Shown here: positions 18,815 to 28,822 of the stretch, in pieces | Layout: each line of letters starts with the position of its first letter | Numbering within the stretch: position 1 is the first letter of the stretch | DNA from: Burkholderiales bacterium | GTDB lineage: Bacteria; Pseudomonadota; Gammaproteobacteria; Burkholderiales; Ga0077523 | DNA: 64,000 nucleotides | Direction of reading: 5' to 3' | NCBI GenBank assembly: GCA_019745565.1 | Contig: JAIESW010000065.1 | Location: 1 to 64,000, forward strand | The notes under the pieces: model-generated | Databases searched by the model: none | What the model was told of the DNA's origin: nothing | Seen by the model: the letters and a program-made list of their open reading frames with translations, nothing else | Program-made: the position numbers and the translations under genes

Positions 18815-19501
18815 ATGAGTTACGACATCGTGAGTTTCGATCTCGACGGCACCCTGGTGGACACCGCCGGCGAGATCGCCGAGGCCGCCAACCGGGCGCT
18901 CGAATCCCACGGCATCGCACGCCGTCCCGTCCCCGAGATCACTCTGCTCATCGGCCACGGCCTGCGCGAGCTGATGATCAAGCTGCTGGCAAAAGTGTTC
19001 CTGGAGCAACCGGGCCTCGCCGACCGCATACGCATCGATGCGGTGCTCGAGACGCTGGACCGTCACTACGGCGATACCACCGGCACCATGGCGCAGCCCT
19101 ACGAAGGGGCGCACGAAGCGCTGACGAAGCTCACGACCGCCGGCGTGAAGCTCGCATGCGTCACCAACAAGGAAACGCGTCACGCCCTGCGCGTGCTGCA
19201 GGTGACGGACCTCGACCGCTACTTCGATCTCACCATCGGCGGCGATTCACTCCCGGAGAAGAAACCCCACGCCAGCGTGCTGCGTCACGTGGTGAGCAAG
19301 CTCAATGGCGACGTGCGCCGCACAGCGCACGTGGGCGACTCCCGCACCGACGTGGAAGCGGCGCGCAACGCCGGCGTCGCGGCCTGGGCCGTACCCTACG
19401 GCTACAACGCCGGGTCGCCGATCGCCGACGCCCAACCCCAGAAGATCTTCCCCGGGCTGCTGCACGTTGCCGAGCACGTGCTGGCGGCGCGTGCGGCGTG
19501 A
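18815..19501 (+). CDS. cbbZ: Phosphoglycolate phosphatase (HAD family)
   Basis: A 228-residue HAD-superfamily phosphatase. The nucleophile motif is SFDLDGTLVDT, motif II is ACVTNKE, motif III lies in EKKPHASVL, and motif IV is HVGDSRTDVEAARNAG. In cbb operons this enzyme removes 2-phosphoglycolate made by RuBisCO oxygenation. The start is set at 18815, two bases after the transketolase stop, because GAGG lies directly before it and the HAD motif then falls at residue 8. Confidence 0.94.
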   Translation: MSYDIVSFDLDGTLVDTAGEIAEAANRALESHGIARRPVPEITLLIGHGLRELMIKLLAKVFLEQPGLADRIRIDAVLETLDRHYGDTTGTMAQPYEGAHEALTKLTTAGVKLACVTNKETRHALRVLQVTDLDRYFDLTIGGDSLPEKKPHASVLRHVVSKLNGDVRRTAHVGDSRTDVEAARNAGVAAWAVPYGYNAGSPIADAQPQKIFPGLLHVAEHVLAARAA

Positions 19502-19511
19502 CGAACCACCC

Positions 19512-20303
19512 ATGCCCATGTTGAAGGCACTCCTGTGGGACGTGGACGGCACATTGGCCGAGACCGAACGCGACGGTCATCGCGTCGCCTTCAACGCCGC
19601 TTTCGAAGCGCGGGGCCTCCCGTGGCATTGGGACGAGGCGCACTACGGCTCGCTGCTGCGGATCACCGGCGGACGCGAGCGCATCCTCTACGACATGAAC
19701 CGGCGTGAGGCGAGTCCGACGAGCGCCGGGGACCGCGAGGCGCTCGCCCGCGCGCTGCACGAGCGGAAGAACGAACTCTATGGCGAGGTCGTTCGCTCGG
19801 GTGCCATTCCCTTGCGCGAGGGTGTGGCTACCCTGATGCAGGAATGCCGCGCCCGCAATGTGCGCATGGCCATTGCGACCACCACCAGCCGCGCCAACGT
19901 CGATGCCCTCCTGCGCGTGCATCTGGGCGATCGCTGGAGCGAATGGTTCGCCGCCGTCGTCTGCGGCGAGGACGTGCAGCGCAAGAAGCCCGATCCCGAG
20001 GTCTACCTGCGGGCGCTCGAGGTCCTCGACGTGCAGTCGTACGAGGCCGTCGCCATCGAGGATTCCCCGAACGGAGCCGCCGCGGCACTCGCCCTCGACA
20101 TCCCGGTGCTGGTCACGCGCAGCGCGTACTTCGCGGACAGCGCAGTGCAAGGCGCGCTGGCTGTCGGGCCGGGCCTGGACCGGCGCAACGACTGGCGGCC
20201 CGCCCTGCCCCAAGGCGCGGCAAACGATGAATCAGTGAGCCTCGAAGACGTCGAATACTGGCTCCAGGCCGTCGACGCGGAAGCTCCCGTTTCGGCGACA
20301 TGA
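19512..20303 (+). CDS. cbbY: CbbY, HAD phosphatase (xylulose-1,5-bisphosphate phosphatase type)
   Basis: A 263-residue HAD phosphatase with the nucleophile motif [21 protein letters not shown], a helical cap (about residues 20-95), [13 protein letters not shown] as motif [14 protein letters not shown] as motif III and [11 protein letters not shown] as motif IV. CbbY homologs dephosphorylate xylulose 1,5-bisphosphate, a misfire product that blocks RuBisCO. Its place after cbbZ and with cbbX fits a RuBisCO-repair role. The C-terminal tail of about 30 residues is longer than in most relatives. Confidence 0.93.
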   Translation: MPMLKALLWDVDGTLAETERDGHRVAFNAAFEARGLPWHWDEAHYGSLLRITGGRERILYDMNRREASPTSAGDREALARALHERKNELYGEVVRSGAIPLREGVATLMQECRARNVRMAIATTTSRANVDALLRVHLGDRWSEWFAAVVCGEDVQRKKPDPEVYLRALEVLDVQSYEAVAIEDSPNGAAAALALDIPVLVTRSAYFADSAVQGALAVGPGLDRRNDWRPALPQGAANDESVSLEDVEYWLQAVDAEAPVSAT

Positions 20304-20349
20304 CGTGGACAATAGCGACCGGACCGATCCCACTCAAGAAAGAACCGCC

Positions 20350-21387
20350 ATGGCCCTCATCTCCCTCCGTCAACTGCTGGACCACGCCGCCGAGAACGGC
20401 TACGGCGTGCCGGCGTTCAACGTCAACAACCTCGAGCAGATCCAGGCAATCATGGAAGCCGCGCAGGAGACCCAGTCGCCGGTGATCCTGCAGGCCTCCG
20501 CCGGCGCCCGGAAGTACGCCGGCGAGCCGTTCCTGCGGCACATGGTGCTCGCGGCGGTGGAAGCGTACCCCGACATTCCCATCGTGCTGCACCAGGATCA
20601 CGGTGCATCGCCGGCGGTCTGCCAGCAGTCGATCCGCTCGGGCTTCACCAGCGTGATGATGGACGGGTCGCTCAAGGAAGACATGAAGACGCCGGCCACC
20701 TACGACTACAACATCGCCGTCACGCGCCGCGTGTGCGAAGCTGCGCATCCGGTCGGTGTGTCGGTCGAAGGCGAGCTGGGCTGCCTGGGTTCGCTCGAGA
20801 CCGGCGAGGCCGGCGAAGAGGACGGCGTCGGTGCCGAAGGCAAGCTGACCCACGACATGCTGCTGACCGATCCGGATCAGGCCAAGGACTTCGTGGAGAA
20901 GACCGGCGTCGATGCGCTCGCCATCGCCATCGGCACCAGCCACGGCGCCTACAAGTTCACACGCAAGCCCACCGGCGACATCCTCGCCATGGACCGCATC
21001 GCCGCGATACACGCGAAGATCCCGAACACGCACCTGGTGATGCACGGCTCGTCGAGCGTGCCGCAGGAATGGCTCGCGATCATCCGCAAGTACGGCGGCG
21101 ACATCAAGGAAACCTACGGTGTGCCGGTGGAGGAGATCCAGCGCGGCATCAAGACCGGCGTGCGCAAGGTCAACATCGACACCGACATCCGTCTCGCCAT
21201 GACCGGCGCGATGCGCAAGGTCTTCGCCGAGCAGCCGAGCGAATTCGATCCGCGCAAGGCGCTGATCGAAGCGAGGAAGGCCGCGCGCGGCATCTGCAAG
21301 GCGCGGTTGGAGGCATTCGGTTGCGCGGGGCAGGCACCGAAGATCAAGGCGGTGCCGCTGGAGGACATGGTGAAGCGGTATCACTGA
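20350..21387 (+). CDS. cbbA: Class II fructose-bisphosphate aldolase
   Basis: A 345-residue zinc-dependent aldolase that joins triose phosphates to fructose 1,6-bisphosphate (and erythrose 4-phosphate plus DHAP to sedoheptulose bisphosphate). Landmarks: [12 protein letters not shown], the zinc/catalytic region [31 protein letters not shown], and the phosphate-binding NIDTDIRLA. It is the last gene of the cbb operon in this window; cbbE, gap and pgk are not here. A cluster of repeats follows it. Confidence 0.97.
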   Translation: MALISLRQLLDHAAENGYGVPAFNVNNLEQIQAIMEAAQETQSPVILQASAGARKYAGEPFLRHMVLAAVEAYPDIPIVLHQDHGASPAVCQQSIRSGFTSVMMDGSLKEDMKTPATYDYNIAVTRRVCEAAHPVGVSVEGELGCLGSLETGEAGEEDGVGAEGKLTHDMLLTDPDQAKDFVEKTGVDALAIAIGTSHGAYKFTRKPTGDILAMDRIAAIHAKIPNTHLVMHGSSSVPQEWLAIIRKYGGDIKETYGVPVEEIQRGIKTGVRKVNIDTDIRLAMTGAMRKVFAEQPSEFDPRKALIEARKAARGICKARLEAFGCAGQAPKIKAVPLEDMVKRYH

Positions 21388-21430
21388 TGGTTCTGCTGTC
21401 TGCGCCCGAGCGGTCAGCAGCCACAGGCAC

Positions 21431-21710
21431 TCCGTCCCCCACCGAAGGTGGGGGAAGGTTGGGATGGGGGCAAGCAGCAGTCGCATCACTCACCACCGCA
21501 TGCCCCCACCCTAACCCTCCCCCACGCTGACGCGTGGAGGAGGGGACGTACTTCCGTTCCCCCGAAGTCGGGGAAGGAGCTTTACACCCCTTCCCCCACC
21601 GAAGGTGGGGGAAGGTTGGGATGGGGGCAAACAGCAGTCGCAGCAATCACCGCCGCATGCCCCCACCCTAACCCTCCCCCGCGCAACGCGCGGGGGAGGG
21701 GATGTACACC
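21431..21710. repeat. Composite array of dispersed hairpin repeats (copy 4)
   Basis: At least four hairpin units stand in a row: CCCCCACC/GGTGGGGG, CACGCTGACGCGTG, a CCCCGAAGTCGGGG stem, CCCCCACC/GGTGGGGG again, and CCCCCGCGCAACGCGCGGGGG. Flanking words TTGGGATGGGGGC and CCCCCACCCTAACCCTCC recur. The array fills the 369-bp gap between cbbA and a convergent LysR gene; I see no gene in it. Confidence 0.85.
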
Positions 21711-21756
21711 GCCATCACCAGACTTCGTTCGGCGATGGTCAAGACCGGGCAGCGAC

Positions 21757-22680
21757 CTAACTCTTCCTGGGCCGCGGTGGTGTCCCCAGCTCCTTGATCT
21801 GCGGAATGCGCTGCGCCAGCAGCTTGAGCAACTCCGTGACCTTGGCTGGTTGACGCACACCCGGCGCATGCAGCGCGTAGATGTCGAGCGCGGCCGGCAC
21901 GAAGTTGCGCAGGATCTGCTTCACGCGCCCCTTCGCGATGTCGTCGTAGAACAGCCATAGCGCACCGACGGCGATGCCGTTGCCGGCCAGCACGGCGGCA
22001 CGGATGGTCTCGATGTTGTTGGTGCGGAAATTCCCCTGTACCTGGACGCTGGTGACGCCGTCGGGGCCGTTGAAGGTCCAGCGATCGTCCGGCGACAGGA
22101 ACACGTTGACGAGGCAGCGATGCTGCGCGAGTTCGCGCGCGTGCTTCGGTTCGCCTTGGGTCTTCAAGTACTCGGGCGAAGCCACGCACACCTGAGTACT
22201 GGTTCCCAGCTTGTGCGCGACCACGCGCGCATCCGGCAGCGGGCCGATGCGGATCGACACGTCGATGCCCTCTTCCGCCACGTCGAACCAGCGGTCGCTC
22301 AGGAGGAACTCGACGTTGAGCGCCGGGTGCTGCTGCACGAGATCGATCAGCATCTTTGACAGGTACGCCTGACCGAAAGTGGTCGGACAGGCCACGCGCA
22401 GCCGACCCACCGGCCGGCCCGGCTCGCGCCCGAGCGTGGCCTTGAGCGAGGCCAGTTCGTCCAGCAGGCCGCGCGCCCGCTCATAGAACTGCTGCCCGGC
22501 GTCGGTCAGGCGCAGACCGACGGTGGTGCGCTGGAACAGCGCGACACCGAGCTCCCGCTCGAGCAGGGCGATCTGCTTGCTGACCGTCGGCTGGGTGGTG
22601 TCGAGCTCCCGGGCGACGGCGGAAAAGCTGTGGGTTTCGGCCGCTCGCTGGAACAGGCGCATGCGCTGGATGAAGTCCAT
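21757..22680 (-). CDS. LysR-family transcriptional regulator
   Basis: A 307-residue regulator of the CrgA/DsdC-like LysR subgroup. The helix-turn-helix is at residues 5-60 (LFQRAAETHSFSAVARELDT, TQPTVSKQIALLE). The effector domain has the marks GRLRVACPTTFGQAYL and DVSIRIGPLPDA, common in regulators controlling a divergent oxidoreductase. No divergent enzyme gene is adjacent here; upstream are about 200 bp and a small membrane peptide gene on the other strand. Targets are unknown. Confidence 0.93.
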   Translation of the reverse strand: MDFIQRMRLFQRAAETHSFSAVARELDTTQPTVSKQIALLERELGVALFQRTTVGLRLTDAGQQFYERARGLLDELASLKATLGREPGRPVGRLRVACPTTFGQAYLSKMLIDLVQQHPALNVEFLLSDRWFDVAEEGIDVSIRIGPLPDARVVAHKLGTSTQVCVASPEYLKTQGEPKHARELAQHRCLVNVFLSPDDRWTFNGPDGVTSVQVQGNFRTNNIETIRAAVLAGNGIAVGALWLFYDDIAKGRVKQILRNFVPAALDIYALHAPGVRQPAKVTELLKLLAQRIPQIKELGTPPRPRKS

Positions 22681-22883
22681 TCGCGCAGCCTACCATCGGT
22701 TGTGACAGCTTATGGGTTTTTCGGAATACCCATCATGCCAGCCCTAGCAGTTCTCAACCGAGCTAGTCAAGCATAAATTACGCATCAAGTGCAGCAGCGG
22801 TTACAACAACAGGCAATCAAGACTGGAGGGAGGAGGGACCGTAGGCAGTAGCCGCACCCTTTTCCAACTTCAGGAGCAGTCAA

Positions 22884-23045
22884 ATGTTTCATATCGCTCA
22901 GTCGTCGCCGATCCTTCTCGAAACGCTCGGCACCCCGTACTCCTCCCCCGTAGCCGCCACCGTGGCCCGCAGCGTCGCCGCCCGTGTCCTCGTGTCCTTC
23001 GCGCTCATCGCGGTGGGTGTGAGCATCGGCGCCTCGCTGGCTTGA
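22884..23045 (+). CDS. Small membrane peptide (53 residues)
   Basis: A short ATG-started frame with AGGAG 9 bases before it encodes 53 residues: a polar N-terminal half (MFHIAQSSPILLETLG) and a C-terminal hydrophobic helix (VLVSFALIAVGVSIGASLA). No family is recognised. The sequence composition (Ala/Val/Ser-rich end, no charged residues in the helix) fits a single-pass membrane peptide. It lies alone between a LysR gene and a convergent hydrolase, so it has its own promoter if real. The 200 bp upstream hold no other gene. Confidence 0.55.
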   Translation: MFHIAQSSPILLETLGTPYSSPVAATVARSVAARVLVSFALIAVGVSIGASLA

Positions 23046-23171
23046 GCGGCATCGCGCACCGGGAACGAGGGTCGTACTTCCTCGCTCCCGGGACGCCGGC
23101 CGGCGGCCACACCGCTTGAGGCCAATCCTCTTCTGCCGGCTGTCGGAACCGGCTGGCGCCAAGCAGCAGCG

Positions 23172-24251
23172 TCAGTTCTTCGCGCTCGTCAGCGCCTGAA
23201 CCACCTGGCCGATGAACGCCGGCGCATACGCCGGATCGATCCATCGCACCGCAAGCACCACCTCGAGTTCAGGCTCGATGCCGATGTAGTGCCCGCCGGC
23301 GCCCACCATGAACGCCGCGCGCCTCGACGCCCCCGGAAACACGGTGCCGTCGGTGTTGAGCCACATCAGCCAGCCGTAGAACCGCGCCAGCGCACACGGC
23401 TGCATCATCCGCTGCGTCCAACCCGCCGGCAGCAGTTGCGTCGCGCCGTGACGCCCGCCATCGAGCATCAGTTGCGCGATGCGCGCCTGGTCGCGCGCGC
23501 TGATGGAAACACCTGCCCCCCAGTGCGTGCCGCCCGGCACCGACTGCACCCGGCGCGTACCGCCGCCGGCCTGCGGGATCTCGATCCAGGCGTCGTCGTA
23601 TCCCACCCAGCGCCAGTCGTCGCTCGCGCCGATGGGCTGCATGATCGCTGCGCGAAACACTTCGGGCAGCGGTGCGCCGAACAGGTGCAGCAAAGCCAGT
23701 GAGAGCTGGTTGATGCGGACGTCGTTGTATTCCCAGTAGGTGCCGGGTGTCTGCAGCGGCCGCGCGTCGCCTTTGCGCCCCGCCGGCGGCTTCGGGTCGT
23801 GCGCCACGGTGCGATAGCGATCCACCGTATCCGGGATGCCGAAGCACGTGCCCTCCCACTCGCTGGTCTGTTCCAGCAGATGAGCCCATGTGATGGTGCG
23901 GTTGTGGGCCGACTCGAAACCGATGCCCTTCACCCGCTCGACCACCGGTTCGTGCGGGTCGGGCAGCAGGCCACGCCCGTGCGCCACGCCGGCGAGCAGC
24001 GCGAGATAGGTCTTCGCGACGCTGAAGGTGAGGTCGGCGCGATCGGGCTCGCCCCACGCCGCGATCTCCTTGCCGCCGCGCAGGATCACGCCGGACACCG
24101 GCCCGCGCGCGTGTACCGGCCCGCGCAGGCGATTGAACGGCGGCGGATCGTCGTGATGCACGCCCCACTTCGCCGGATCGGCAGCGGGGTCGCGGGGCCA
24201 AGGCACTTCGTGGGAACGGGCGAATTCGATGCAGGCGGTCAGATCAGCCAT
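23172..24251 (-). CDS. Cytoplasmic serine hydrolase, beta-lactamase-like fold
   Basis: A 359-residue protein of the class C beta-lactamase-like family. The SxxK nucleophile motif is SVAK in LTFSVAKTYLALLAG (about residue 82), the Tyr motif is YNDVR in WEYNDVRINQL, and the closing GxG-type region is VGAGGHYIGIEPELE. No signal peptide is seen, unlike the other such gene at 3.7-5.0 kb, so it is probably a cytoplasmic esterase or amidase-type enzyme. The substrate is unknown. It is divergent from the next gene, with 111 bp between starts. Confidence 0.88.
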   Translation of the reverse strand: MADLTACIEFARSHEVPWPRDPAADPAKWGVHHDDPPPFNRLRGPVHARGPVSGVILRGGKEIAAWGEPDRADLTFSVAKTYLALLAGVAHGRGLLPDPHEPVVERVKGIGFESAHNRTITWAHLLEQTSEWEGTCFGIPDTVDRYRTVAHDPKPPAGRKGDARPLQTPGTYWEYNDVRINQLSLALLHLFGAPLPEVFRAAIMQPIGASDDWRWVGYDDAWIEIPQAGGGTRRVQSVPGGTHWGAGVSISARDQARIAQLMLDGGRHGATQLLPAGWTQRMMQPCALARFYGWLMWLNTDGTVFPGASRRAAFMVGAGGHYIGIEPELEVVLAVRWIDPAYAPAFIGQVVQALTSAKN

Positions 24252-24362
24252 GGGTACCGGCGATGGTTCGCGAAAAAGTGCGGAGTCTACCGGGTATGTG
24301 CAGGGCCTCTCGAGTGCGCGCGGCAGTTGCATAATGACGCGCATGCATCCGGTCCCATCGCC

Positions 24363-25304
24363 ATGACCGCCGCTGACCTCGTCGCCCGCCATCTGCACGA
24401 TCCGCAGACGAGCTGGGCCATCGGCACGTTCGGCGCCATCGCGGAGTTCCATCGCGATCCGGACGAGCCGGTCGAGCTGTCCGCCAACGGCGCACTCACG
24501 GCGCGCGGCGGCATCCGGGTGCAGCCTTCGAACAGCGTGCGGATCGTCGCGTGGGAACGGCCCACGGCCGGTGATTCTTGGACCCACGGCGTTGCGCTGT
24601 GCCTTGCATCCGATGCCGGCGCCATGGGCCGACGCACCACGATCACCGAGCTCGGACCGGATCGCGATGCCCTGGACCGAAGCGCCCGCACGGCGGCACT
24701 GTTCGATCTCGGCATCGGCGCACCGCATTGCGATGCGTGCATTCGCGTCGATGATCCCGCGATGCTCAAGGCACTGCGTGCCGCCTTGGGTCGACCGCTG
24801 CTGGAATCAGGACTGATGCCCCATCTCGCCGCAGCGAGCCCGACGCGGGTCTTCGTCTCGCGCCTCGGTCGTCTCGAAGTGCGCACGCCGATCCCGAAGC
24901 CCGACGGCCGCACACCGGACGGCCCGCACACGCACGTGCTGCCCGATCTTCTCAAGCACCGCCGCACCCACGCGGCCACGGTTCCGCTGCCGGAGGGCAT
25001 GGTGCCCAGCGCCGAGATCTTTCCGGCAAGCGCCATCCACGACGAGCATGGACACCGGGTCGCTTTCGATGCGGCTCGCCATGCGGCATTCCAGTCGATC
25101 TTCGCTGCGCACGGCGATCCGGCATGCCGCACGGCGAAGACGGAGACCATGGCGGCCGTGCGTGCCGGCGATCCGCCGCAGGACAGCTCGCACTACACGC
25201 GCGCGCAGCGTCTGAGCCGCCGCGTCGCGCTGCGACAGTTGCTGCATACGGACGGGCCCTCGACCGCGCTCACCGCATGGCGCGCGATGTTCGATCACGA
25301 CTGA
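24363..25304 (+). CDS. Conserved hypothetical protein
   Basis: A 313-residue soluble protein that I do not recognise with certainty. Features seen: an N-terminal domain with SWAIGTFGAIAEFHRDPDEP; CDACIRV around residue 120; PHTHVLPDLLKHRRTHAAT near 200; and a C-terminal helix with YTRAQRLSRRVALRQLLH. The cluster of His/Cys residues could bind metal but no known motif fits. No signal peptide or membrane segment. The gene converges with the broken amidohydrolase gene, leaving 6 bp between them. Confidence 0.75.
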   Translation: MTAADLVARHLHDPQTSWAIGTFGAIAEFHRDPDEPVELSANGALTARGGIRVQPSNSVRIVAWERPTAGDSWTHGVALCLASDAGAMGRRTTITELGPDRDALDRSARTAALFDLGIGAPHCDACIRVDDPAMLKALRAALGRPLLESGLMPHLAAASPTRVFVSRLGRLEVRTPIPKPDGRTPDGPHTHVLPDLLKHRRTHAATVPLPEGMVPSAEIFPASAIHDEHGHRVAFDAARHAAFQSIFAAHGDPACRTAKTETMAAVRAGDPPQDSSHYTRAQRLSRRVALRQLLHTDGPSTALTAWRAMFDHD

Positions 25305-25310
25305 CCGGGA

Positions 25311-26548
25311 TCAGGCGGGCGCCTTGTGAAAGGCGCCGCCGCGCATGATCGCGCGCAGCTTGCTCTTGTCGCGAAGGATCGAGACATCCGCCAGCGGGTC
25401 ACCGTCCACCAGCACCAGGTCGGCGATGAAGCCCGGTTTGATCTGTCCGAGTTCGTCGGCTTTCATCATCAGTTCGCCGCCGAGGCGGGTCGCGGCGACG
25501 ATGGCTTCCATCGGTGTGAACCCCAGCAGGTTCACGAAGTGCTCGAGGTCGCGGGCGTTGGTGCCGTTGGGGTTCCAAGCGAAGCCGTAGTCGCCGCCCG
25601 GCAGCACGCGCACGCCGCGGCGCTTGAGGTTCTTCATGTTGTCGATGCCGCGCTCGAGCTCCCGGTCGAGACCGCGCTCCCTGCCCATGGCCGTGGTGAT
25701 GCCCCAGGGCGCAGCCTCGTTGAGCGTCGTGTAGGTATGGCCCAGCGTCGGCGCGACGAAGACCCTTGCCTTCTCGGCCTCGATCGCAGCGCACGTGCAT
25801 CGTCGATCAGGTTCGCGTGGAACAGGATGGTCACGCCGTGGCGCAGCGCCATGCGGATCGACGCATCGTTGCGGCAATGGGCCGCCACGCGCTTGCCGTG
25901 CGCATGTGCGACGTCGCAGACCGCCTCGACTTCCGCTTCAGTCATCACCGTGGCACGGGAAGGCGAAGCGACGGTGCCGGCGTCACCGGAGATGTTGATC
26001 TTCAGCGTGTCGACGCCTTCGCGCACCATCTCGCGGGCGAAGCGGCGGAACTCGGACTCGCCGTCGAGGACTTCGGCGAAGTTCTGGCGATAGAGGTGGC
26101 TCAGCCGGACGTCACCGAGACCGGCGGTGACGGTCATCTCAGGACTGGCCGCGAGCGTGCGCGGGCCGATCACATCGCCGCTGTCGATGGCGTTGCGCAG
26201 CGCCACGTCCAGCCGCGGTTTGGACGAAGCCGCACTGGCACAACTGGTGAAACCGGCGTCCAGCAAGCGGCGCGCGTTGGTCGCGGTCCGCAGCATGTGC
26301 TCTTCCGGCGGAACGAACCCGAGATCGATCGAGCGCGCCATGTCGAGGAAGGTCAGGTGCGCGTGGGCTTCCACGAGGCCCGGCATCAGTGTGCCGCCCT
26401 CGCCGTCCACGATCTGCGCGCCGGCCGGATCGACGATATCACCCGATACGCGAGCGATGCGTTCACCTTCCACCAGTACGCTGCCCGGGTACGGCGGCGT
26501 GCCAGTGCCGTCGAGGATGGCGATGTTGGTGTAGAGGATGCGTTGCAC
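25311..26548 (-). pseudogene. Frameshifted metal-dependent amidohydrolase
   Basis: Two reading frames together match the intact amidohydrolase at 26750-28024. The upstream frame runs through AHAHLTF (metal site HxH) to FHANLIDDA; then the downstream frame takes up with CAAIEAEKARVFVAPTLG. Alignment to the paralog (DDEACAQLEAAKDW) places a one-base loss near 25794-25796. The GTG at 26548 is the likely start by comparison with the paralog. In a natural genome this gives a truncated, probably inactive enzyme; a sequencing error of one base is the main alternative. Confidence 0.72.
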
Positions 26549-26651
26549 GGCGATCGCGTCAGGGCAGAGATGAGTGAAGTGAGGATTGTGCGCGCATCGC
26601 TGCCCCACCCTGGCTGCTCAATTTCTTGAGGTCGCTTTGATGCTGGCGCCT

Positions 26652-26743
26652 GGCCCTCATCCCAACCTTCCCCCACCTTCGGTGAGGGAAGGGGTGTACG
26701 TCCCCGCCCCCGGCTTTGCCGAGGGAGGGTTAGGGTGGGGGCC
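26652..26743. repeat. Dispersed C-rich/G-rich hairpin repeat (copy 5)
   Basis: This two-hairpin copy sits between the two amidohydrolase genes, with CATCCCAACCTTCCCCC and GGTTAGGGTGGGGGCC at the ends and GTACGTCCCC in the middle. One stem is imperfect (CCCCCACC against GGTGAGGG). Its place between duplicated genes could reflect recombination, but there is no direct evidence for that. Confidence 0.85.
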
Positions 26744-26749
26744 AGCGCC

Positions 26750-28024
26750 TCAAGCCGACTGCCGCTGCGCCTCCTGCTTCGCTGTCGGCGCCTTGTGGAA
26801 CACACCGTCCTTCATGATGGCAAGCAGCTTGTTCGCGTCCTGCAGGATCGCGACGTTCGCGAGCGGATTGCCGTCCACCAGGATCAGATCTGCGAGGAAA
26901 CCGGGCTTCACCTGACCGAGTTCGTTTTCGAGCATCATGATTTCGCCGCCCAGCTTGGTCGCCGAGAGGATCGCCTCCATGGGCGAGAACCCCAGCAGGT
27001 TCACGAAATGCTCGATGTCCCGGGCGTTGGTGCCGATGGGATTCCACGCGAATCCGTAGTCGCCGCCCGGCAGGATGCGTACGCCGCGGCGCTTCAGTTC
27101 CTTCATGTTACGGATGCCGGTCTCGAGTTCACGGCGCACGCCCATGCTCTCCGCGATCTCGGTCGTGAGGCCCCATTTGCCGGCTTCGTTCAGGGTCGTG
27201 TAGTTGATGCCGAGCGTCGGCGCGACGAAGCACCAGTCTTTCGCCGCCTCGAGCTGCGCACAGGCTTCGTCGTCCACCAGCGTCGCGTGGTAAATCACCT
27301 TCACGCCGTGCTTGAGAGCGAGCTTCACCGATTGCGCGCTGCGGCAATGGGCGGCCACGCGCTTGTCGTGCATGTGCGCCACTTCGCACACGGCAGCGAT
27401 CTCCGCCTCCGTCATCACGGTCTGATGCGCCCGCGCGTGGGGCACGAACTCGTCGCCGGAAGGATTGATCTTAAGCGTGTCGACACCCTCGCGCACCATC
27501 TCGCGGGCGGTCTTGCGGAACTCGTCCGCGCCGTCGCAGATGATGGCGAAGGTCTCGCGATGCATATGACGCAGACGCACGTCGCCGAGGCCTGCGGTGG
27601 GTGCCAGTTCCGGACTTGCCGCGCGCGTGCGTGGCCCGGGGAAATCACCGGCGTCGATCGCATTGCGCAGCACGATGTCCAGCCGCGCCTTAGCCGCCGC
27701 CGCGCTGTTGCAGGCGGTGAACCCCTGATCGAGGATCTTCCTGGCGTTCTTCACCGAGCGCAGGATGTGCTCCTCCGGCGGCACGAAGCCCAGGGATTCC
27801 AGATCGGGCGTGTCGAGAAACGTGAGATGCGAGTGCGATTCGATGAGACCCGGCATCAGCGTGGCGCCCATGCCATCCACGACCGCCGCACCATCGGTGG
27901 CGATGGAACTGCCCTGCGGGGCCACGGCCTTGATGCGATTGCCATCGATCAATACCGAGCCCGCGTACGGCGGTGCGCCGGTGCAATCGAGAATGTTGAC
28001 GTTCCGGAACAGTGTCCTGCTCAT
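26750..28024 (-). CDS. Metal-dependent amidohydrolase (imidazolonepropionase-like)
   Basis: A 424-residue amidohydrolase of the group related to imidazolonepropionase and Xaa-Pro dipeptidases. The first metal site is HSHLTF (HxH) near residue 60; the carboxylated-Lys position is in DTLKINPSGDE; further metal His come in AAHCRS and YHATLVDD; a late Asp lies in GGDYGFAW. Family members cleave cyclic amides or amide bonds; the substrate here is unknown. It has a near-identical organisation to the frameshifted gene next door, so the two arose by duplication. It is followed on the same strand by no other gene and preceded by an SDR. Confidence 0.9.
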   Translation of the reverse strand: MSRTLFRNVNILDCTGAPPYAGSVLIDGNRIKAVAPQGSSIATDGAAVVDGMGATLMPGLIESHSHLTFLDTPDLESLGFVPPEEHILRSVKNARKILDQGFTACNSAAAAKARLDIVLRNAIDAGDFPGPRTRAASPELAPTAGLGDVRLRHMHRETFAIICDGADEFRKTAREMVREGVDTLKINPSGDEFVPHARAHQTVMTEAEIAAVCEVAHMHDKRVAAHCRSAQSVKLALKHGVKVIYHATLVDDEACAQLEAAKDWCFVAPTLGINYTTLNEAGKWGLTTEIAESMGVRRELETGIRNMKELKRRGVRILPGGDYGFAWNPIGTNARDIEHFVNLLGFSPMEAILSATKLGGEIMMLENELGQVKPGFLADLILVDGNPLANVAILQDANKLLAIMKDGVFHKAPTAKQEAQRQSA

Positions 28025-28057
28025 GGTGCGCCCTCCTCCAGTCGAATTCGTCCGCCT

Positions 28058-28822
28058 TCAGGTGCGTTTCAAGTCTGATGCGCCCAGGAAGATCCGGTTC
28101 CACGTGGGACTGATCAGGATCTCGTTGACGCAGGCATGCGGCGGCATCTCGGCCACGAAGCGGATGGTGCGACCGAGATCCTCGGGCTGCAGCATCTTGG
28201 CGCGGTCTTCCGCCGAAGGCGGAATCGGCCGCTTGTCCATGATCGGTGTGGCCACTTCCGCGGGGCACAAAGCACATGCGCGGATGCCGTTGATGCACTC
28301 CTCCTGATTGAGGTGGGCGGTCATGGCGATCACAGCATGTTTGGCGGCGTTGTAGGCCGGCCCGGTCATGTAGGTATCGAACCGCCCCGACCAGGACGAG
28401 ATGTTGATCACCAGGCCGTCCTTGCGCTCACGCATGGAGGCCAGCACGGCCGCGATGCAGTAGTAGCTGCCGTCCAGATTGATGCGGATCACCTCGTTCC
28501 AACCCGGAATCGTCTGGTTCTTCCAGAAGCGCGTCGGCACGTTGAGGCCGGCGCTGTTCACGAGAATGTCGACCCGCCCATGACGACCGAGGATCGCCTT
28601 CGCCACCCCGTTTACGGCATCCGCGTCGCTCACGTCGAGCGTTTCGGTCTCGATCCGCGCGCCCTTCGCCTTCAGCTTGGCCGCTTCGGCTTCCAGCACG
28701 TTGGCGCGCCGCCCTGACATCACCACCGTGGCGCCGGCGTCCGCGAGCGCCTGCGCGCCCGCCAACCCGATCCCCGTCCCGGCCCCGGTCACCCAGGCCA
28801 CCTTTCCCGACAGCGTGCCCAT
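28058..28822 (-). CDS. SDR-family oxidoreductase
   Basis: A 254-residue classical SDR. TGAGTGIGLAG is the cofactor motif, NSAGLN the structural motif, ISSWSGRF carries the catalytic Ser and YNAAKHAV the YxxxK pair. After the active site the chain runs LNQEECINGIRACALCPAEVATPI. A basic residue follows the first beta-alpha unit (MSGRRANV), consistent with NADP preference. It begins the unit with the amidohydrolase downstream (33-bp gap) and is divergent from the APC-family permease. Confidence 0.92.
   Translation of the reverse strand: MGTLSGKVAWVTGAGTGIGLAGAQALADAGATVVMSGRRANVLEAEAAKLKAKGARIETETLDVSDADAVNGVAKAILGRHGRVDILVNSAGLNVPTRFWKNQTIPGWNEVIRINLDGSYYCIAAVLASMRERKDGLVINISSWSGRFDTYMTGPAYNAAKHAVIAMTAHLNQEECINGIRACALCPAEVATPIMDKRPIPPSAEDRAKMLQPEDLGRTIRFVAEMPPHACVNEILISPTWNRIFLGASDLKRT

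Noticed and set aside
21431..21710. Possible CRISPR array
   Set aside because: The repeated words are hairpins of varying size without regular spacers, and no cas genes are near.
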